Shown here: in pieces, positions 40,201 through 50,180 of the stretch
How positions within the stretch are numbered: the stretch's first letter is position 1
How the letters are laid out: each line of letters opens with the position of its first letter
Origin: Odontesthes bonariensis
Taxonomy: Eukaryota; Chordata; Actinopteri; Atheriniformes; Atherinopsidae
NCBI RefSeq assembly: GCF_027942865.1
Contig: NC_134520.1
Coordinates: 38,234,181 to 38,298,180 of the forward strand
DNA length: 64,000 nucleotides
Direction of reading: 5' to 3'
Made by a program: the position numbers and the translations under genes
Notes under the pieces: model-generated
What the model saw: only the letters and a program-made list of their open reading frames with translations
Database searches by the model: none
What the model was told of the DNA's origin: nothing

Positions 40201-42950
40201 AAAACAGCAGGAAATCAGATCAGATCAGTTTTATTCATAAAGCGCCAAATTACAACAAATGTCATCTCAAGGCACTTAAATAATAAAGTCCAATTCAAGA
40301 CAACTGGAGTGGCCATCAGAACCAGAACCAGGAAGGGTGGCCACCCGCCTCCACCAGCTGGGGTTTGAGAAGACAGAAAAGAGGGGACAACAAACACTGT
40401 AACACCATTCAAAGGATATCTGTTGGAACAGGGAAACACGAGTTAATGACCACAATAATGTCACATATACATAAAGAGAGTAAAGTGAGGAAAGGTGTGA
40501 CAGATGAGGCCCCCCAGCAGTCTAGGCCTATAGCAGCTTAACTATGGGATGTTTCAGGATCACCTGAGCCATCCCTAACTATAAGCTTTATAAAAAAGGA
40601 AAGTTTTAAGCCTGGTCTTAAAAGTGGAAAGGGGCCTGATAACTGAAGGCTCAGCCTCCCAAACTGGCAGCTGGTTCCACAGAGAGGGGCCTGATAACTG
40701 AAGGCTCAGCCTCCCAAACTGGCAGCTGGTTCCACAGAGAGGGGCCTGATAACTGAAGGCTCTGCCTCCCAAACTGGCAGCTGGTTCCACAGAGAGGGGC
40801 CTGATAACTGAAGGCTCTGCCTCCTAAACTGGCAGCTGGTTCCACAGAGAGGGGCCTGATAACTGAAGGCTCTGCCTCCCAAACTGGCAGCTGGTTCCAC
40901 AGAGAGGGGCCTGATAACTGAAGGCTCTGCCTCCCAAACTGGCAGCTGGTTCCTCAGAGAGGGGCCTGATAACTGAAGGCTCTGCCTCCTAAACTGGCAG
41001 CTGGTTCCACAGAGAGGGGCCTGATAACTGAAGGCTCTGCCTCCCAATCTGGCAGCTGGTTCCACAGAGAGGGGCCTGATAACTGAAGGCTCTGCCTCCC
41101 AAACTGGCAGCTGGTTCCAGAGAGAGGGGCCTGATAACTGAAGGCTCTGCCTCCCAAACTGGCAGCTGGTTCCAGCAGAGTCGAGGCCCCGCTGGTTCTG
41201 AGTTAGGGTCCGACTCCATACCGGGTCAGAACCAGTCGGGTTCTTTTTGTTTGATCTGTTTAATGTCTGATTGTCTGTTCTCTGAAATGGTGAGTCTCCA
41301 TGGCAACAACGAAGTCCTGACAGCCCTGTGACATCACTTCCTGTCTGTGTGTCCAGGTCCCGTGACCAACGCCGTCATCATGGCGGCGCCGGCTAACATG
41401 TTCCTGCCCGACAGCCGACCCTCTGTCCCTCTGCCGCGCTTCAGCCGACACCTGCAGAGCGCCGAGGGCGGCGAGACGGGGGACGTGTGCGTCCGCCCGG
41501 GGCTGCACGCACAGGTGAGTCACGCCCGGGTAATAACCCTGTTATAACCCTGATCCATGTTCACCTGAGGCAGGTAATAACCATGTTATAACCACGCAGT
41601 TCCGCCGGGGCCTTTTGGGGGCGCTGCTGGTTTCTGTTGGACCTCAGATTGATTTATTTACTGTAAATAATGAGTTTTACTGTATGTTACCTGTGTTTTC
41701 AGGAGGAGGAGGAGTCACACCTGCAGAAAGCTGAGCGTCTGTACTCGCTGATGACCGCTGTCACTGACAAGGTGAGAGGGGCGGGGCTTCAGATGTGCAG
41801 GTTAACAGTTCCAGAGGCACACAGGTTAGGAGGCCCAATTTCTGTAGACACATTTTTTATCAAATTGCTGAGCCTCTGTCTATCCTGACTTCTGAGAGAC
41901 TCGGCCTCTCTTAGGTGCTCATTTTATACTCGACCTGTTGCTAATGAACCCGATCCGCTGCAGCATCATGTTCCTCCAGATGTTTCCTCTTAGTTTGGAT
42001 TGTAACGTTAGATCAGGACACATTTTAATGTTTGAACAGCTCCAGCAGCCCAAAGCCTGCCCACCTGAGAACAAGCCTGAACCCCCCCACTAAAGGCTGA
42101 GTTATACTTCTTTTAACTGCCCTTGCGCTTGCGTCTTTCTCTTGCGTTAATGGCTCGAGACGTTTATGCTTCATTTAGCTTTGCCGGCGCTTGCGTGTGC
42201 TGCGTGGCGATTCACCGCCAGGACAGTAGGTGGAGTAGCAGGTTTTTTCAATGACAAGCCTACTACGATTAAAGGAAATTCACCGCCAGGACCTCTTTGG
42301 TAAGTCTCTCTTCGAGTGGATTCATCATAGACATAATATATATATTATGTCTATGGGATTCATGCTTCTTCTTTTTCTTCTTCGCTTTCTACCTTGGCGT
42401 TTGAAAACAGCGGTCTTTTTTTTTCATTTTTTTTTTAAACTTTATTAGTAATTCAACAAAATAACAGTTTACAAATGTGAGCATAACGCCAAAAAGAAGA
42501 TAGCCAGGGGGAGCATAGGAAGAATAATAATAATAAGAAGAAGATGACCTTCATAATGCACTTACAAAAAGAAAAAAAACAGCGGTCTTTTATTAGGGGA
42601 TGAAGCCACTATCTACATTTGATGTAGATAGTGGCTTGTGCTCGCGTCCAGAATGGCTACTCTATAGCTCTGCTCGCGTCTTGCGTGAAGTTTAGAAAAT
42701 TGAGGTGACACACGCAAGCACGCAAGGGGGGGCTTGCAACCGCGCAAGGGCTTGCGTTGCGGCTTGCGTTACCGACTATAAACCAGGCTTAACCCTTTGT
42801 TTGTTTGTTTGTTTGTTGCAGGCGGTGTTCGGTGAAGGGGAAAACACAAAGGTTCGCATCGCAGAGCTGGAAGAGGAAGTTCAGACTCTGAAGAAAGTCA
42901 ACAAAGATTTGTACGAATTCTCCACTCAGCTGCTCACCAAGCCCACATAA
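28051..42950 (+). CDS. wdr18: WDR18, WD40-repeat protein (complete, 10 exons)
   Basis: Exons: 28051-28260, 32971-33081, 33180-33313, 33396-33537, 35725-35868, 35993-36057, 37875-37999, 41357-41514, 41703-41771, 42822-42950. All are GT-AG with matching phases and give 428 codons (human 432). The protein starts [20 protein letters not shown], continues through WD40 blades ([75 protein letters not shown]) and ends in a short coiled coil ([20 protein letters not shown]). WDR18 works with PELP1 and TEX10 (and SENP3/LAS1L) in ribosomal RNA processing and late 60S maturation in the nucleolus/nucleus; its yeast counterpart is Ipi3. Synteny with GRIN3B agrees. Intron 1 (4.7 kb) is almost entirely tandem repeat. 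Confidence 0.98.
28465..32881. repeat. 12-bp satellite filling WDR18 intron 1
   Basis: About 4.4 kb of AACCAGCAGTCT/AACCAGCAGTTT units with AACTAGCAG, AATCAGTAG, AATTAGTAG variants and occasional 9-bp units (TTTAACAGCAG). Rare markers show block duplication: AGCGGTTTAACC occurs at 29429 and 30683, and AGTCTGACC at 29946 and 31200, both pairs 1254 bp apart. Open frames of Leu-Thr-Ser-Ser repeats are by-products. Confidence 0.98.
32971..33081 (+). CDS. wdr18: WDR18 exon 2
   Basis: 37 codons, [20 protein letters not shown] to EAVYLWE. Acceptor GTGTCTCCAG only 90 bp after the end of the 4.4-kb array; donor GGGAG|GTAAGT. Confidence 0.97.
33180..33313 (+). CDS. wdr18: WDR18 exon 3
   Basis: [20 protein letters not shown] to NLALVWNLC, one WD40 blade. 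Acceptor TTTGTCCAG, donor TGCAG|GTAAAT, end phase 2. Confidence 0.97.
33396..33537 (+). CDS. wdr18: WDR18 exon 4
   Basis: [20 protein letters not shown] through [13 protein letters not shown]. Acceptor TTGTATCAG, donor GTCAAG|GTGAGA, end phase 0. A 14-bp minisatellite begins 56 bp into the next intron. Confidence 0.97.
33593..34050. repeat. 14-bp minisatellite in WDR18 intron 4
   Basis: About 33 copies of GTTCTGGTGTTTGG alternating with GTTCTAATGTTGGG. It is open in several frames on both strands because 14 is not a multiple of three. Confidence 0.96.
34171..35572. repeat. Mixed 18/21-bp satellite in WDR18 intron 4
   Basis: About 1.4 kb built from two alternating units, TGTATCTTTGAATTGGAC (18 bp) and TGTTATTGCTTTGAATTGGAC with minor variants (21 bp). 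Both lengths are multiples of three, so long frames (about 500 codons) exist on both strands. A third shorter unit (TTTGAATTTGAATGGGAC) marks block boundaries near 34320, 34670 and 35490. Confidence 0.96.
35725..35868 (+). CDS. wdr18: WDR18 exon 5
   Basis: 48 codons, [20 protein letters not shown] to [11 protein letters not shown]. Acceptor CATGTCCAG, donor AGCCAG|GTGAGT. Confidence 0.97.
35993..36057 (+). CDS. wdr18: WDR18 exon 6
   Basis: Short exon [21 protein letters not shown], matching the FHPEQDAGKVFKGHR region of the mammalian protein. Acceptor TCATCCACAG, donor CACAG|GTGAGG, end phase 2. Confidence 0.95.
36095..36830 (-). mobile_element. LINE fragment (AP endonuclease N-terminal part), WDR18 intron 6
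   Basis: The minus-strand frame reads [51 protein letters not shown] and [20 protein letters not shown], the start of an APE-type endonuclease of a LINE common in fish. It stops near 36110 before the GDFN and SDH motifs, so it is 3'-truncated. Upstream of the domain the sequence is a Gly/Arg/Pro repeat from a 17-18 bp array (CCCCACCCCTGGGCCTGG, 36690-36800). The matching 3' end type of this LINE group is seen at 51011-52812. Confidence 0.8.
36830..37749. repeat. 45-bp satellite with 360-bp higher-order period, WDR18 intron 6
   Basis: About 20 copies of a 45-bp unit containing AGATCAGGAGTTATTGATTA, GGGTTAAACATGCAGCC and TTAGGTTA. Variants repeat at fixed spacing: CATGCAACC every 180 bp (about 36997, 37177, 37357, 37537), AGATCAGCAG at 37101 and 37461, and TTAAAAGTG about 360 bp apart. 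The array therefore grew by duplicating blocks of four and eight units. Confidence 0.97.
37875..37999 (+). CDS. wdr18: WDR18 exon 7
   Basis: [20 protein letters not shown] followed by [21 protein letters not shown], the most conserved WD40 blade. Acceptor TCTCCTCAG, donor AAAG|GTAAGC, end phase 1. Confidence 0.97.
38503..39148. mobile_element. MITE with 28-bp inverted repeats, WDR18 intron 7
   Basis: Ends are AAGCCTGATTCTTACTCGGC and its complement, continuing to GCGCAACC, with TA at both borders (38501-38502, 39149-39150). A Harbinger-type non-autonomous element is the likely class, though the 2-bp duplication leaves this open. The inside is GC-rich at the left with GACAACGTTTGACAACGTTT repeats; no transposase frame is seen. 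Confidence 0.82.
39150..40212. other. WDR18 intron 7, unique part
   Basis: No gene visible. A short 10-bp repeat (CTCATCTTCC) lies at 39347-39405. Confidence 0.4.
40213..40630. repeat. Dispersed fish repeat leading into the 55-bp satellite
   Basis: Begins AGATCAGTTTTATTCATAAA, passes AAGCGCCAAATTACAACAAA (inverse match to 3560-3620), and at 40500-40620 contains TTAACTATGGGATGTTTCAG and AACTATAAGCTTTAT, which also occur at about 60185-60245. The array at 40630 starts from the end of this element (GGGGCCTGATAACTGAAGG follows directly), so the 55-bp satellite appears to be an internal expansion of this repeat. Confidence 0.65.
40630..41174. repeat. 55-bp satellite, locus B
   Basis: About 10 copies of the same 55-bp unit as at 26144-26996, in the same orientation. 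Here the left side is continuous with a dispersed fish repeat, which suggests the source of the unit. Confidence 0.97.
41357..41514 (+). CDS. wdr18: WDR18 exon 8
   Basis: [20 protein letters not shown] to VRPGLHAQ. Acceptor GTGTGTCCAG, donor GCACAG|GTGAGT, end phase 0. Confidence 0.97.
41703..41771 (+). CDS. wdr18: WDR18 exon 9
   Basis: 23 codons, [23 protein letters not shown]. Acceptor GTGTTTTCAG, donor GACAAG|GTGAGA. Confidence 0.95.
42094..42789. mobile_element. Harbinger-like element in WDR18 intron 9
   Basis: Imperfect inverted ends (AGGCTGAGTTATACTTC; complement of right end AGCCTGGTTTATAGTC) are flanked by TAA on both sides (42091-42093, 42790-42792). Subterminal GCTTGCG/CGCAAG repeats are abundant at both ends. 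No transposase frame is seen. A LINE tail is inserted at 42420-42575. Confidence 0.75.
42420..42575 (-). mobile_element. Short L1-like tail insertion with 16-bp duplication
   Basis: Flanked by perfect direct repeats AAAACAGCGGTCTTTT (42404-42419 and 42576-42591). The minus strand ends ACTAATAAAGTTTAAAAAA, like the L1 tail at 4655-4685. It sits inside the Harbinger-like element. Confidence 0.78.
42822..42950 (+). CDS. wdr18: WDR18 exon 10 and stop
   Basis: 42 codons plus [23 protein letters not shown] to [10 protein letters not shown], the C-terminal coiled coil. The acceptor TTTGTTGCAG follows a (TTTG)n tract. Confidence 0.97.
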   Translation, partial: AVFGEGENTKVRIAELEEEVQTLKKVNKDLYEFSTQLLTKPT

Positions 42951-42953
42951 ATC

Positions 42954-42959
42954 AATAAA
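42954..42959 (+). promoter_or_regulatory. WDR18 polyadenylation signal
   Basis: AATAAA lies four bases after the stop codon, so the 3'UTR is very short. The next array starts about 105 bp further on. Confidence 0.75.
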
Positions 42960-43063
42960 AAGCTGGTTTCTGAAGAACTGTCTGAGTTTGTCTGTTCATA
43001 ACCACCACAAACCGTTTGCTGCCTGTTTCAATCAGTCAAACTTTAATTATTAAGCTGCCCTTT

Positions 43064-46000
43064 CAGTGGGCAGGCCAGGCACAGCAGTGGGCAGACCAGG
43101 CACAGCAGTGGGCAGAGTGGGCAGACCAGTCCCAGCAGTGGGCAGACCAGTCCCAGCAGTGGGCAGACCAGTCCCAGCAGTGGGCAGACCAGTCCCAGCA
43201 GTGGGCAGACCAGTCCCAGCAGTGGGCAGACCAGTCCCAGCAGTGGACAGACCAGGCACAGCAGTGGGCAGACCAGTAACAGCAGTGGGCAGAGTGGGCA
43301 GACCAGTCACAGCAGTGGGCATAGTGGGCAGACCAGTAACAGCAGTGGGCAGAGTGGGCAGACCAGGCACAGCAGTGGGCAGACCAGTCACAGCAGTGGG
43401 CAGACCAGTCACAGCAGTGGGCAGACCAGTAACAGCAGTGGGCAGACCAGTAACAGCAGTGGGCATAGAGGGCAGACCAGTAACGGCAGTGGGCAGAGTG
43501 GATAGACCAGTAACAGCAGTGGGCAGACCAGGCACAGCAGTGGGCAGACCAGTAACAGCAGTGGGCAGGGTGGGCAGACCAGTCACAGCAGTGGATAGAC
43601 CAGTAACAGCAGTGTGCAGACCAGTAACAGCAGTGGGCAGACCAGGCACAGCAGTGGGCAGACCAGTAACAGCAGTGGGCAGACCAGTCACAGCAGTGGG
43701 CAGACCAATAACGGCAGTGGGCAGGGTGGGCAGACCAGTCACAGCAGTGGATAGACCAGTAACAGCAGTGTGCAGACCAGTAACAGCAGTGGGCAGACCA
43801 GGCACAGCAGTGGGCAGAGTGGGCAGACCAGTAACAGCAGTGGGCAGACCAGTCACAGCAGTGGGCAGACCAGTAACGGCAGTGGGCAGAGTGGATAGAC
43901 CAGTAACAGCAGTGGGCAGACCAGTAACGGCAATGGGCAGAGTGGGCAGACCAGTCACAGCAGTGGGCATAGAGGGCAGACCAGTAACGGCAGTGGGCAG
44001 AGTGGGCAGACCAGTAACAGCAGTGGGCAGACCAGTCACAGCAGTGGGCAGACCAGTAACGGCAGTGGGCAGAGTGGATAGACCAGTAACAGCAGTGGGC
44101 AGACCAGTAACGGCAATGGGCAGAGTGGGCAGACCAGTCACAGCAGTGGGCATAGAGGGCAGACCAGTAACGGCAGTGGGCAGAGTGGATAGACCAGTAA
44201 CAGCAGTGGGCAGACCAGGCACAGCAGTGGGCAGACCAGTAACAGCAGTGGGCAGACCAGTAACGGCAATGGGCAGAGTGGGCAGACCAGTCACAGCAGT
44301 TGGCATAGAGGGCAGACCAGTAACGGCAGTGGGCAGAGTGGATAGACCAGTAACAGCAGTGGGCAGACCAGGCACAGCAGTGGGCAGAGTGGGCAGACCA
44401 GTCACAGCAGTGGATAGACCAGTAACAGCAGTGTGCAGACCAGTAACAGCAGTGGGCAGACCAGGCACAGCAGTGGGCAGAGTGGGCAGACCAGTAACAG
44501 CAGTGGGCAGACCAGTCACAGCAGTGGGCAGACCAGTAACGGCAGTGGGCAGGGTGGGCAGACCAGTCACAGCAGTGGATAGACCAGTAACAGCAGTGTG
44601 CAGACCAGTAACAGCAGTGGGCAGACCAGGCACAGCAGTGGGCAGAGTGGGCAGACCAGTAACAGCAGTGGGCAGACCAGTAACAGCAGTGGGCAGGGTG
44701 GGCAGACCAGTCACAGCAGTGGGCAGACCAGTCACAGCAATGGGCAGACCAGTAACAGCAGTGGGCAGAGTGGGCAGACCAGTAACAGCAGTGGGCAGAC
44801 CAGTAACAGCAGTGGGCAGACCAGTCACAGCAGTGGGCAGAGTGGGCATAGTGGGCAGACCAGTAACAGCAGTGGGCAGAGTGGGCAGACCAGTAACAGC
44901 AGTGGGCATAGTGGGCAGACCAGTAACAGCAGTGGGCAGACCAGTCACAGCAGTGGGCAGACCAGTAACAGCAGTGGGCAGACCAGTCACAGCAGTGGGC
45001 AGACCAGGCACAGCAGTGGGCAGACCAGTAACAGCAGTGGGCAGAGTGGGCAGACCAGTAACAGCAGTGGGCAGACCAGTAACAGCAGTGGGCAGACCAG
45101 TCACAGCAGTGGGCAGACCAGTAACAGTAGTGGGCAGACCAGTCACAGCAGTGGGCAGACCAGTCACAGCAGTGGGCAGAGTGGGCATAGTGGGCAGACC
45201 AGTCACAGCAGTGGGCAGAGTGGATAGACCAGTAACAGCAGTGGGCAGAGTGGGCAGACCAGTAACAGCAGTGGGCATAGTGGGCAGACCAGTAACAGCA
45301 GTGGGCAGACCAGTAACAGCAGTGGGCAGACCAGTCACAGCAGTGGGCAGACCAGTAACAGTAGTGGGCAGACCAGTAACAGCAGTGGGCAGAGTGGGCA
45401 GACCAGTAACAGCAGTGGGCAGACCAGTCACAGCAGTGGGCAGAGTGGGCATAGTGGGCAGACCAGTCACAGCAGTGGGCATAGTGGGCAGACCAGTAAC
45501 AGCAGTGGGCAGAGTGGGCAGACCAGTTACAGCAGTGGGCAGACCAGTCACAGCAGTGGGCAGACCAGTAACAGCAGTGGGCAGACCAGTAACAGCAGTG
45601 GGCATAGAGGGCAGACCAGTAACGGCAGTGGGCAGAGTGGATAGACCAGTAACAGCAGTGGGCAGAGTGGGCAGACCAGTCACAGCAGTGGGCAGAGTGG
45701 GCAGACCAGTCACAGCAGTGGGCATAGTGGGCAGACCAGTAACAGCAGTGGGCAGAGTGGGCAGACCAGGCACAGCAGTGGGCAGACCAGTCACAGCAGT
45801 GGGCAGACCAGTAACAGCAGTGGGCAGACCAGTAACAGCAGTGGGCAGAGTGGATAGACCAGTCACAGCAGTGGGCAGACCAGTCACAGCAGTGGGCAGA
45901 CCAGTAACGGCAGTGGGCAGGGTGGGCAGACCAGTCACAGCAGTGGATAGACCAGTAACAGCAGTGTGCAGACCAGTAACAGCAGTGGGCAGACCAGTCA

Positions 46001-49000
46001 CAGCAGTGGGCAGACCAGTAACAGCAGTGGGCAGAGTGGGCAGACCAGTAACAGCAGTGGGCAGACCAGTCACAGCAGTGGGCAGACCAGTAACGGCAGT
46101 GGGCAGAGTGGATAGACCAGTAACACTAGTGGGCAGACCAGTCACAGCAGTGGGCAGACCAGTAACGGCAGTGGGCAGAGTGGATAGACCAGTAACACTA
46201 GTGGGCAGACCAGTCACAGCAGTGGGCAGACCAGGCACAGCAGTGGGCAGACCAGTAACAGCAGTGGGCAGGGTGGGCAGACCAGTCACAGCAGTGGATA
46301 GACCAGTAACAGCAGTGTGCAGACCAGTAACAGCAGTGGGCAGACCAGGCACAGCAGTGGGCAGAGTGGGCAGACCAGTAACAGCAGTGGGCAGACCAGT
46401 AACGGCAGTGGGCAGGGTGGGCAGACCAGTCACAGCAGTGGATAGACCAGTAACAGCAGTGGGCAGACCAGGCACAGCAGTGGGCAGAGTGGGCAGACCA
46501 GTAACAGCAGTGGGCAGACCAGTAACAGCAGTGGGCAGACCAGTCACAGCAGTGGGCAGACCAGTAACGGCAGTGGGCAGAGTGGATAGACCAGTAACAG
46601 CAGTGGGCAGACCAGTAACGGCAATGGGCAGAGTGGGCAGACCAGTAACAGCAGTGGGCAGACCAGGCACAGCAGTGGGCAGACCAGTAACAGCAGTGGG
46701 CAGACCAGTAACGGCAATGGGCAGAGTGGGCAGACCAGTCACAGCAGTGGGCATAGAGGGCAGACCAGTAACGGCAGTGGGCAGAGTGGATAGACCAGTA
46801 ACAGCAGTGGGCAGACCAGTCACAGCAGTGGGCATAGAGGGCAGACCAGTAACGGCAGTGGGCAGAGTGGATAGACCAGTAACAGCAGTGGGCAGACCAG
46901 GCACAGCAGTGGGCAGACCAGTAACAGCAGTGGGCAGACCAGTAACGGCAATGGGCAGAGTGGGCAGACCAGTCACAGCAGTTGGCATAGAGGGCAGACC
47001 AGTAACGGCAGTGGGCAGAGTGGATAGACCAGTAACAGCAGTGGGCAGACCAGGCACAGCAGTGGGCAGAGTGGGCAGACCAGTCACAGCAGTGGATAGA
47101 CCAGTAACAGCAGTGTGCAGACCAGTAACAGCAGTGGGCAGACCAGGCACAGCAGTGGGCAGAGTGGGCAGACCAGTAACAGCAGTGGGCAGACCAGTCA
47201 CAGCAGTGGGCAGACCAGTAACGGCAGTGGGCAGGGTGGGCAGACCAGTCACAGCAGTGGATAGACCAGTAACAGCAGTGTGCAGACCAGTAACAGCAGT
47301 GGGCAGACCAGGCACAGCAGTGGGCAGAGTGGGCAGACCAGTAACAGCAGTGGGCAGACCAGTAACAGCAGTGGGCAGGGTGGGCAGACCAGTCACAGCA
47401 GTGGGCAGACCAGTCACAGCAATGGGCAGACCAGTAACAGCAGTGGGCAGAGTGGGCAGACCAGTAACAGCAGTGGGCAGACCAGTAACAGCAGTGGGCA
47501 GACCAGTCACAGCAGTGGGCAGAGTGGGCATAGTGGGCAGACCAGTAACAGCAGTGGGCAGAGTGGGCAGACCAGTAACAGCAGTGGGCATAGTGGGCAG
47601 ACCAGTAACAGCAGTGGGCAGACCAGTCACAGCAGTGGGCAGACCAGTAACAGCAGTGGGCAGACCAGTCACAGCAGTGGGCAGACCAGGCACAGCAGTG
47701 GGCAGACCAGTAACAGCAGTGGGCAGAGTGGGCAGACCAGTAACAGCAGTGGGCAGACCAGTAACAGCAGTGGGCAGACCAGTCACAGCAGTGGGCAGAC
47801 CAGTAACAGTAGTGGGCAGACCAGTCACAGCAGTGGGCAGACCAGTCACAGCAGTGGGCAGAGTGGGCATAGTGGGCAGACCAGTCACAGCAGTGGGCAG
47901 AGTGGATAGACCAGTAACAGCAGTGGGCAGAGTGGACAGACCAGTAACAGCAGTGGGCATAGTGGGCAGACCAGTAACAGCAGTGGGCAGACCAGTAACA
48001 GCAGTGGGCAGACCAGTCACAGCAGTGGGCAGACCAGTAACAGTAGTGGGCAGACCAGTAACAGCAGTGGGCAGAGTGGGCAGACCAGTAACAGCAGTGG
48101 GCAGAGTGGGCAGACCAGTTACAGCAGTGGGCAGACCAGTCACAGCAGTGGGCAGACCAGTAACAGCAGTGGGCAGACCAGTAACAGCAGTGGGCATAGA
48201 GGGCAGACCAGTAACGGCAGTGGGCAGAGTGGATAGACCAGTAACAGCAGTGGGCAGAGTGGGCAGACCAGTCACAGCAGTGGGCAGAGTGGGCAGACCA
48301 GTCACAGCAGTGGGCATAGTGGGCAGACCAGTAACAGCAGTGGGCAGAGTGGGCAGACCAGGCACAGCAGTGGGCAGACCAGTCACAGCAGTGGGCAGAC
48401 CAGTAACAGCAGTGGGCAGACCAGTAACAGCAGTGGGCAGAGTGGATAGACCAGTAACAGCAGTGGGCAGACCAGGCACAGCAGTGGGCAGACCAGTAAC
48501 AGCAGTGGGCAGGGTGGGCAGACCAGTCACAGCAGTGGATAGACCAGTAACAGCAGTGTGCAGACCAGTAACAGCAGTGGGCAGACCAGGCACAGCAGTG
48601 GGCAGACCAGTCACAGCAGTGGGCAGACCAGTCACAGCAGTGGGCAGACCAGTCACAGCAGTGGGCAGACCAGTAACGGCAGTGGGCAGGGTGGGCAGAC
48701 CAGTCACAGCAGTGGATAGACCAGTAACAGCAGTGTGCAGACCAGTAACAGCAGTGGGCAGACCAGTCACAGCAGTGGGCAGACCAGTAACAGCAGTGGG
48801 CAGAGTGGGCAGACCAGTAACAGCAGTGGGCAGACCAGTCACAGCAGTGGGCAGACCAGTAACGGCAGTGGGCAGAGTGGATAGACCAGTAACACTAGTG
48901 GGCAGACCAGTCACAGCAGTGGGCAGACCAGTAACGGCAGTGGGCAGAGTGGATAGACCAGTAACACTAGTGGGCAGACCAGTCACAGCAGTGGGCAGAC

Positions 49001-49755
49001 CAGGCACAGCAGTGGGCAGACCAGTAACAGCAGTGGGCAGGGTGGGCAGACCAGTCACAGCAGTGGATAGACCAGTAACAGCAGTGTGCAGACCAGTAAC
49101 AGCAGTGGGCAGACCAGGCACAGCAGTGGGCAGAGTGGGCAGACCAGTAACAGCAGTGGGCAGACCAGTAACGGCAGTGGGCAGGGTGGGCAGACCAGTC
49201 ACAGCAGTGGATAGACCAGTAACAGCAGTGGGCAGACCAGGCACAGCAGTGGGCAGAGTGGGCAGACCAGTAACAGCAGTGGGCAGACCAGTAACAGCAG
49301 TGGGCAGACCAGTCACAGCAGTGGGCAGACCAGTAACGGCAGTGGGCAGAGTGGATAGACCAGTAACAGCAGTGGGCAGACCAGTAACGGCAATGGGCAG
49401 AGTGGGCAGACCAGTAACAGCAGTGGGCAGACCAGGCACAGCAGTGGGCAGACCAGTAACGGCAATGGGCAGAGTGGGCAGACCAGTCACAGCAGTGGGC
49501 ATAGAGGGCAGACCAGTAACGGCAGTGGGCAGAGTGGATAGACCAGTAACAGCAGTGGGCAGACCAGGCACAGCAGTGGGCAGACCAGTAACAGCAGTGT
49601 GCAGACCAGTAACAGCAGTGGGCAGAGTGGGCAGACCAGTAACAGCAGTGGGCAGACCAGTAACAGCAGTGGGCAGACCAGTAACAGCAGTGGGCAGAGC
49701 AGTCACAGCAGTGTGTAGAATGGGCAGACCAGTAACAGCAGTGGGCAGAGTGGCC
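43064..49755. repeat. 6.7-kb satellite of 21-bp units with higher-order structure
   Basis: Unit CAGTGGGCAGACCAGTAACAG with variants (TCACAG, GGCACAG, GGATAGACC, GTGCAGACC) and inserted 9-bp blocks (GGGCAGAGT). All lengths are multiples of three, so both strands are open for more than 2200 codons. Marker positions repeat at 2682 bp: the stretches 44598-45227 and 47280-47909 translate identically, and GCAGTTGGCATAG occurs at 44296 and 46978. Further right the spacing changes to 2592 and about 2769, showing later small gains and losses. The array begins about 105 bp after the WDR18 poly(A) signal. Confidence 0.98.
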
Positions 49756-49769
49756 AAACATGGTGCAAC

Positions 49770-50180
49770 AGCACCCTCTGCTGGTGCATCTGGGACATCT
49801 TGCATATCAAACAGCCATTTATTTGCCACAAACGCAGTCTTGTGTTCTCCAACATTGTGAAACCATGTGTTTTGGTTTTCTTGTTCTTCCGGCGGGAGCA
49901 TAGGAATCACAACACTATGAAGATGAGTTGCTTCTATGAACAGACTTGAAATATTTCCAAGATATGGCTTTACCCTTTCAGCATTGTCAGCACTTTGCAT
50001 TAGGCAATTCATTTCCTTTATTACACCTTTGATCTTTCTTACTTTTGCTTGGCGCTCTTCTTGGAGCTTTTCCAATTTCAGTTCAAAAGCCTTGGGTGTA
50101 CGTTTTGTTTGTCTCTTCTCACTTTTTTCATTTCCAATACTTGACTCTATTTTTTTTTTTCATTCACAAAATTAATCCAA
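49770..50180 (-). mobile_element. Retroelement gag-like N-terminal remnant (BEL/Pao type)
   Basis: The minus-strand frame from about 50140 to 49770 reads EKLQEERQAKVRKIKGVIKE, MQSADNAERVKPYLGNI, MLPPEEQENQNTWF and DMQDVPDAP. A charged helical N-terminus with LPPEEQ-x-N-x-WF is typical of the gag region of fish BEL/Pao retroelements. Downstream the frame runs straight into the satellite (TAVTGLP repeats), so the element is cut there. No protease, reverse transcriptase or LTR is visible. Family call is from pattern only. Confidence 0.5.

Noticed and set aside
41260..41523. Minus-strand frame over WDR18 exon 8
   Set aside because: Shadow of the WDR18 exon; no independent support.
43050..50075. 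2341- and 2264-codon frames as giant genes
   Set aside because: They are two strands of the same 21-bp satellite; no promoter, domain or intron evidence. Kept only as a finding to test.
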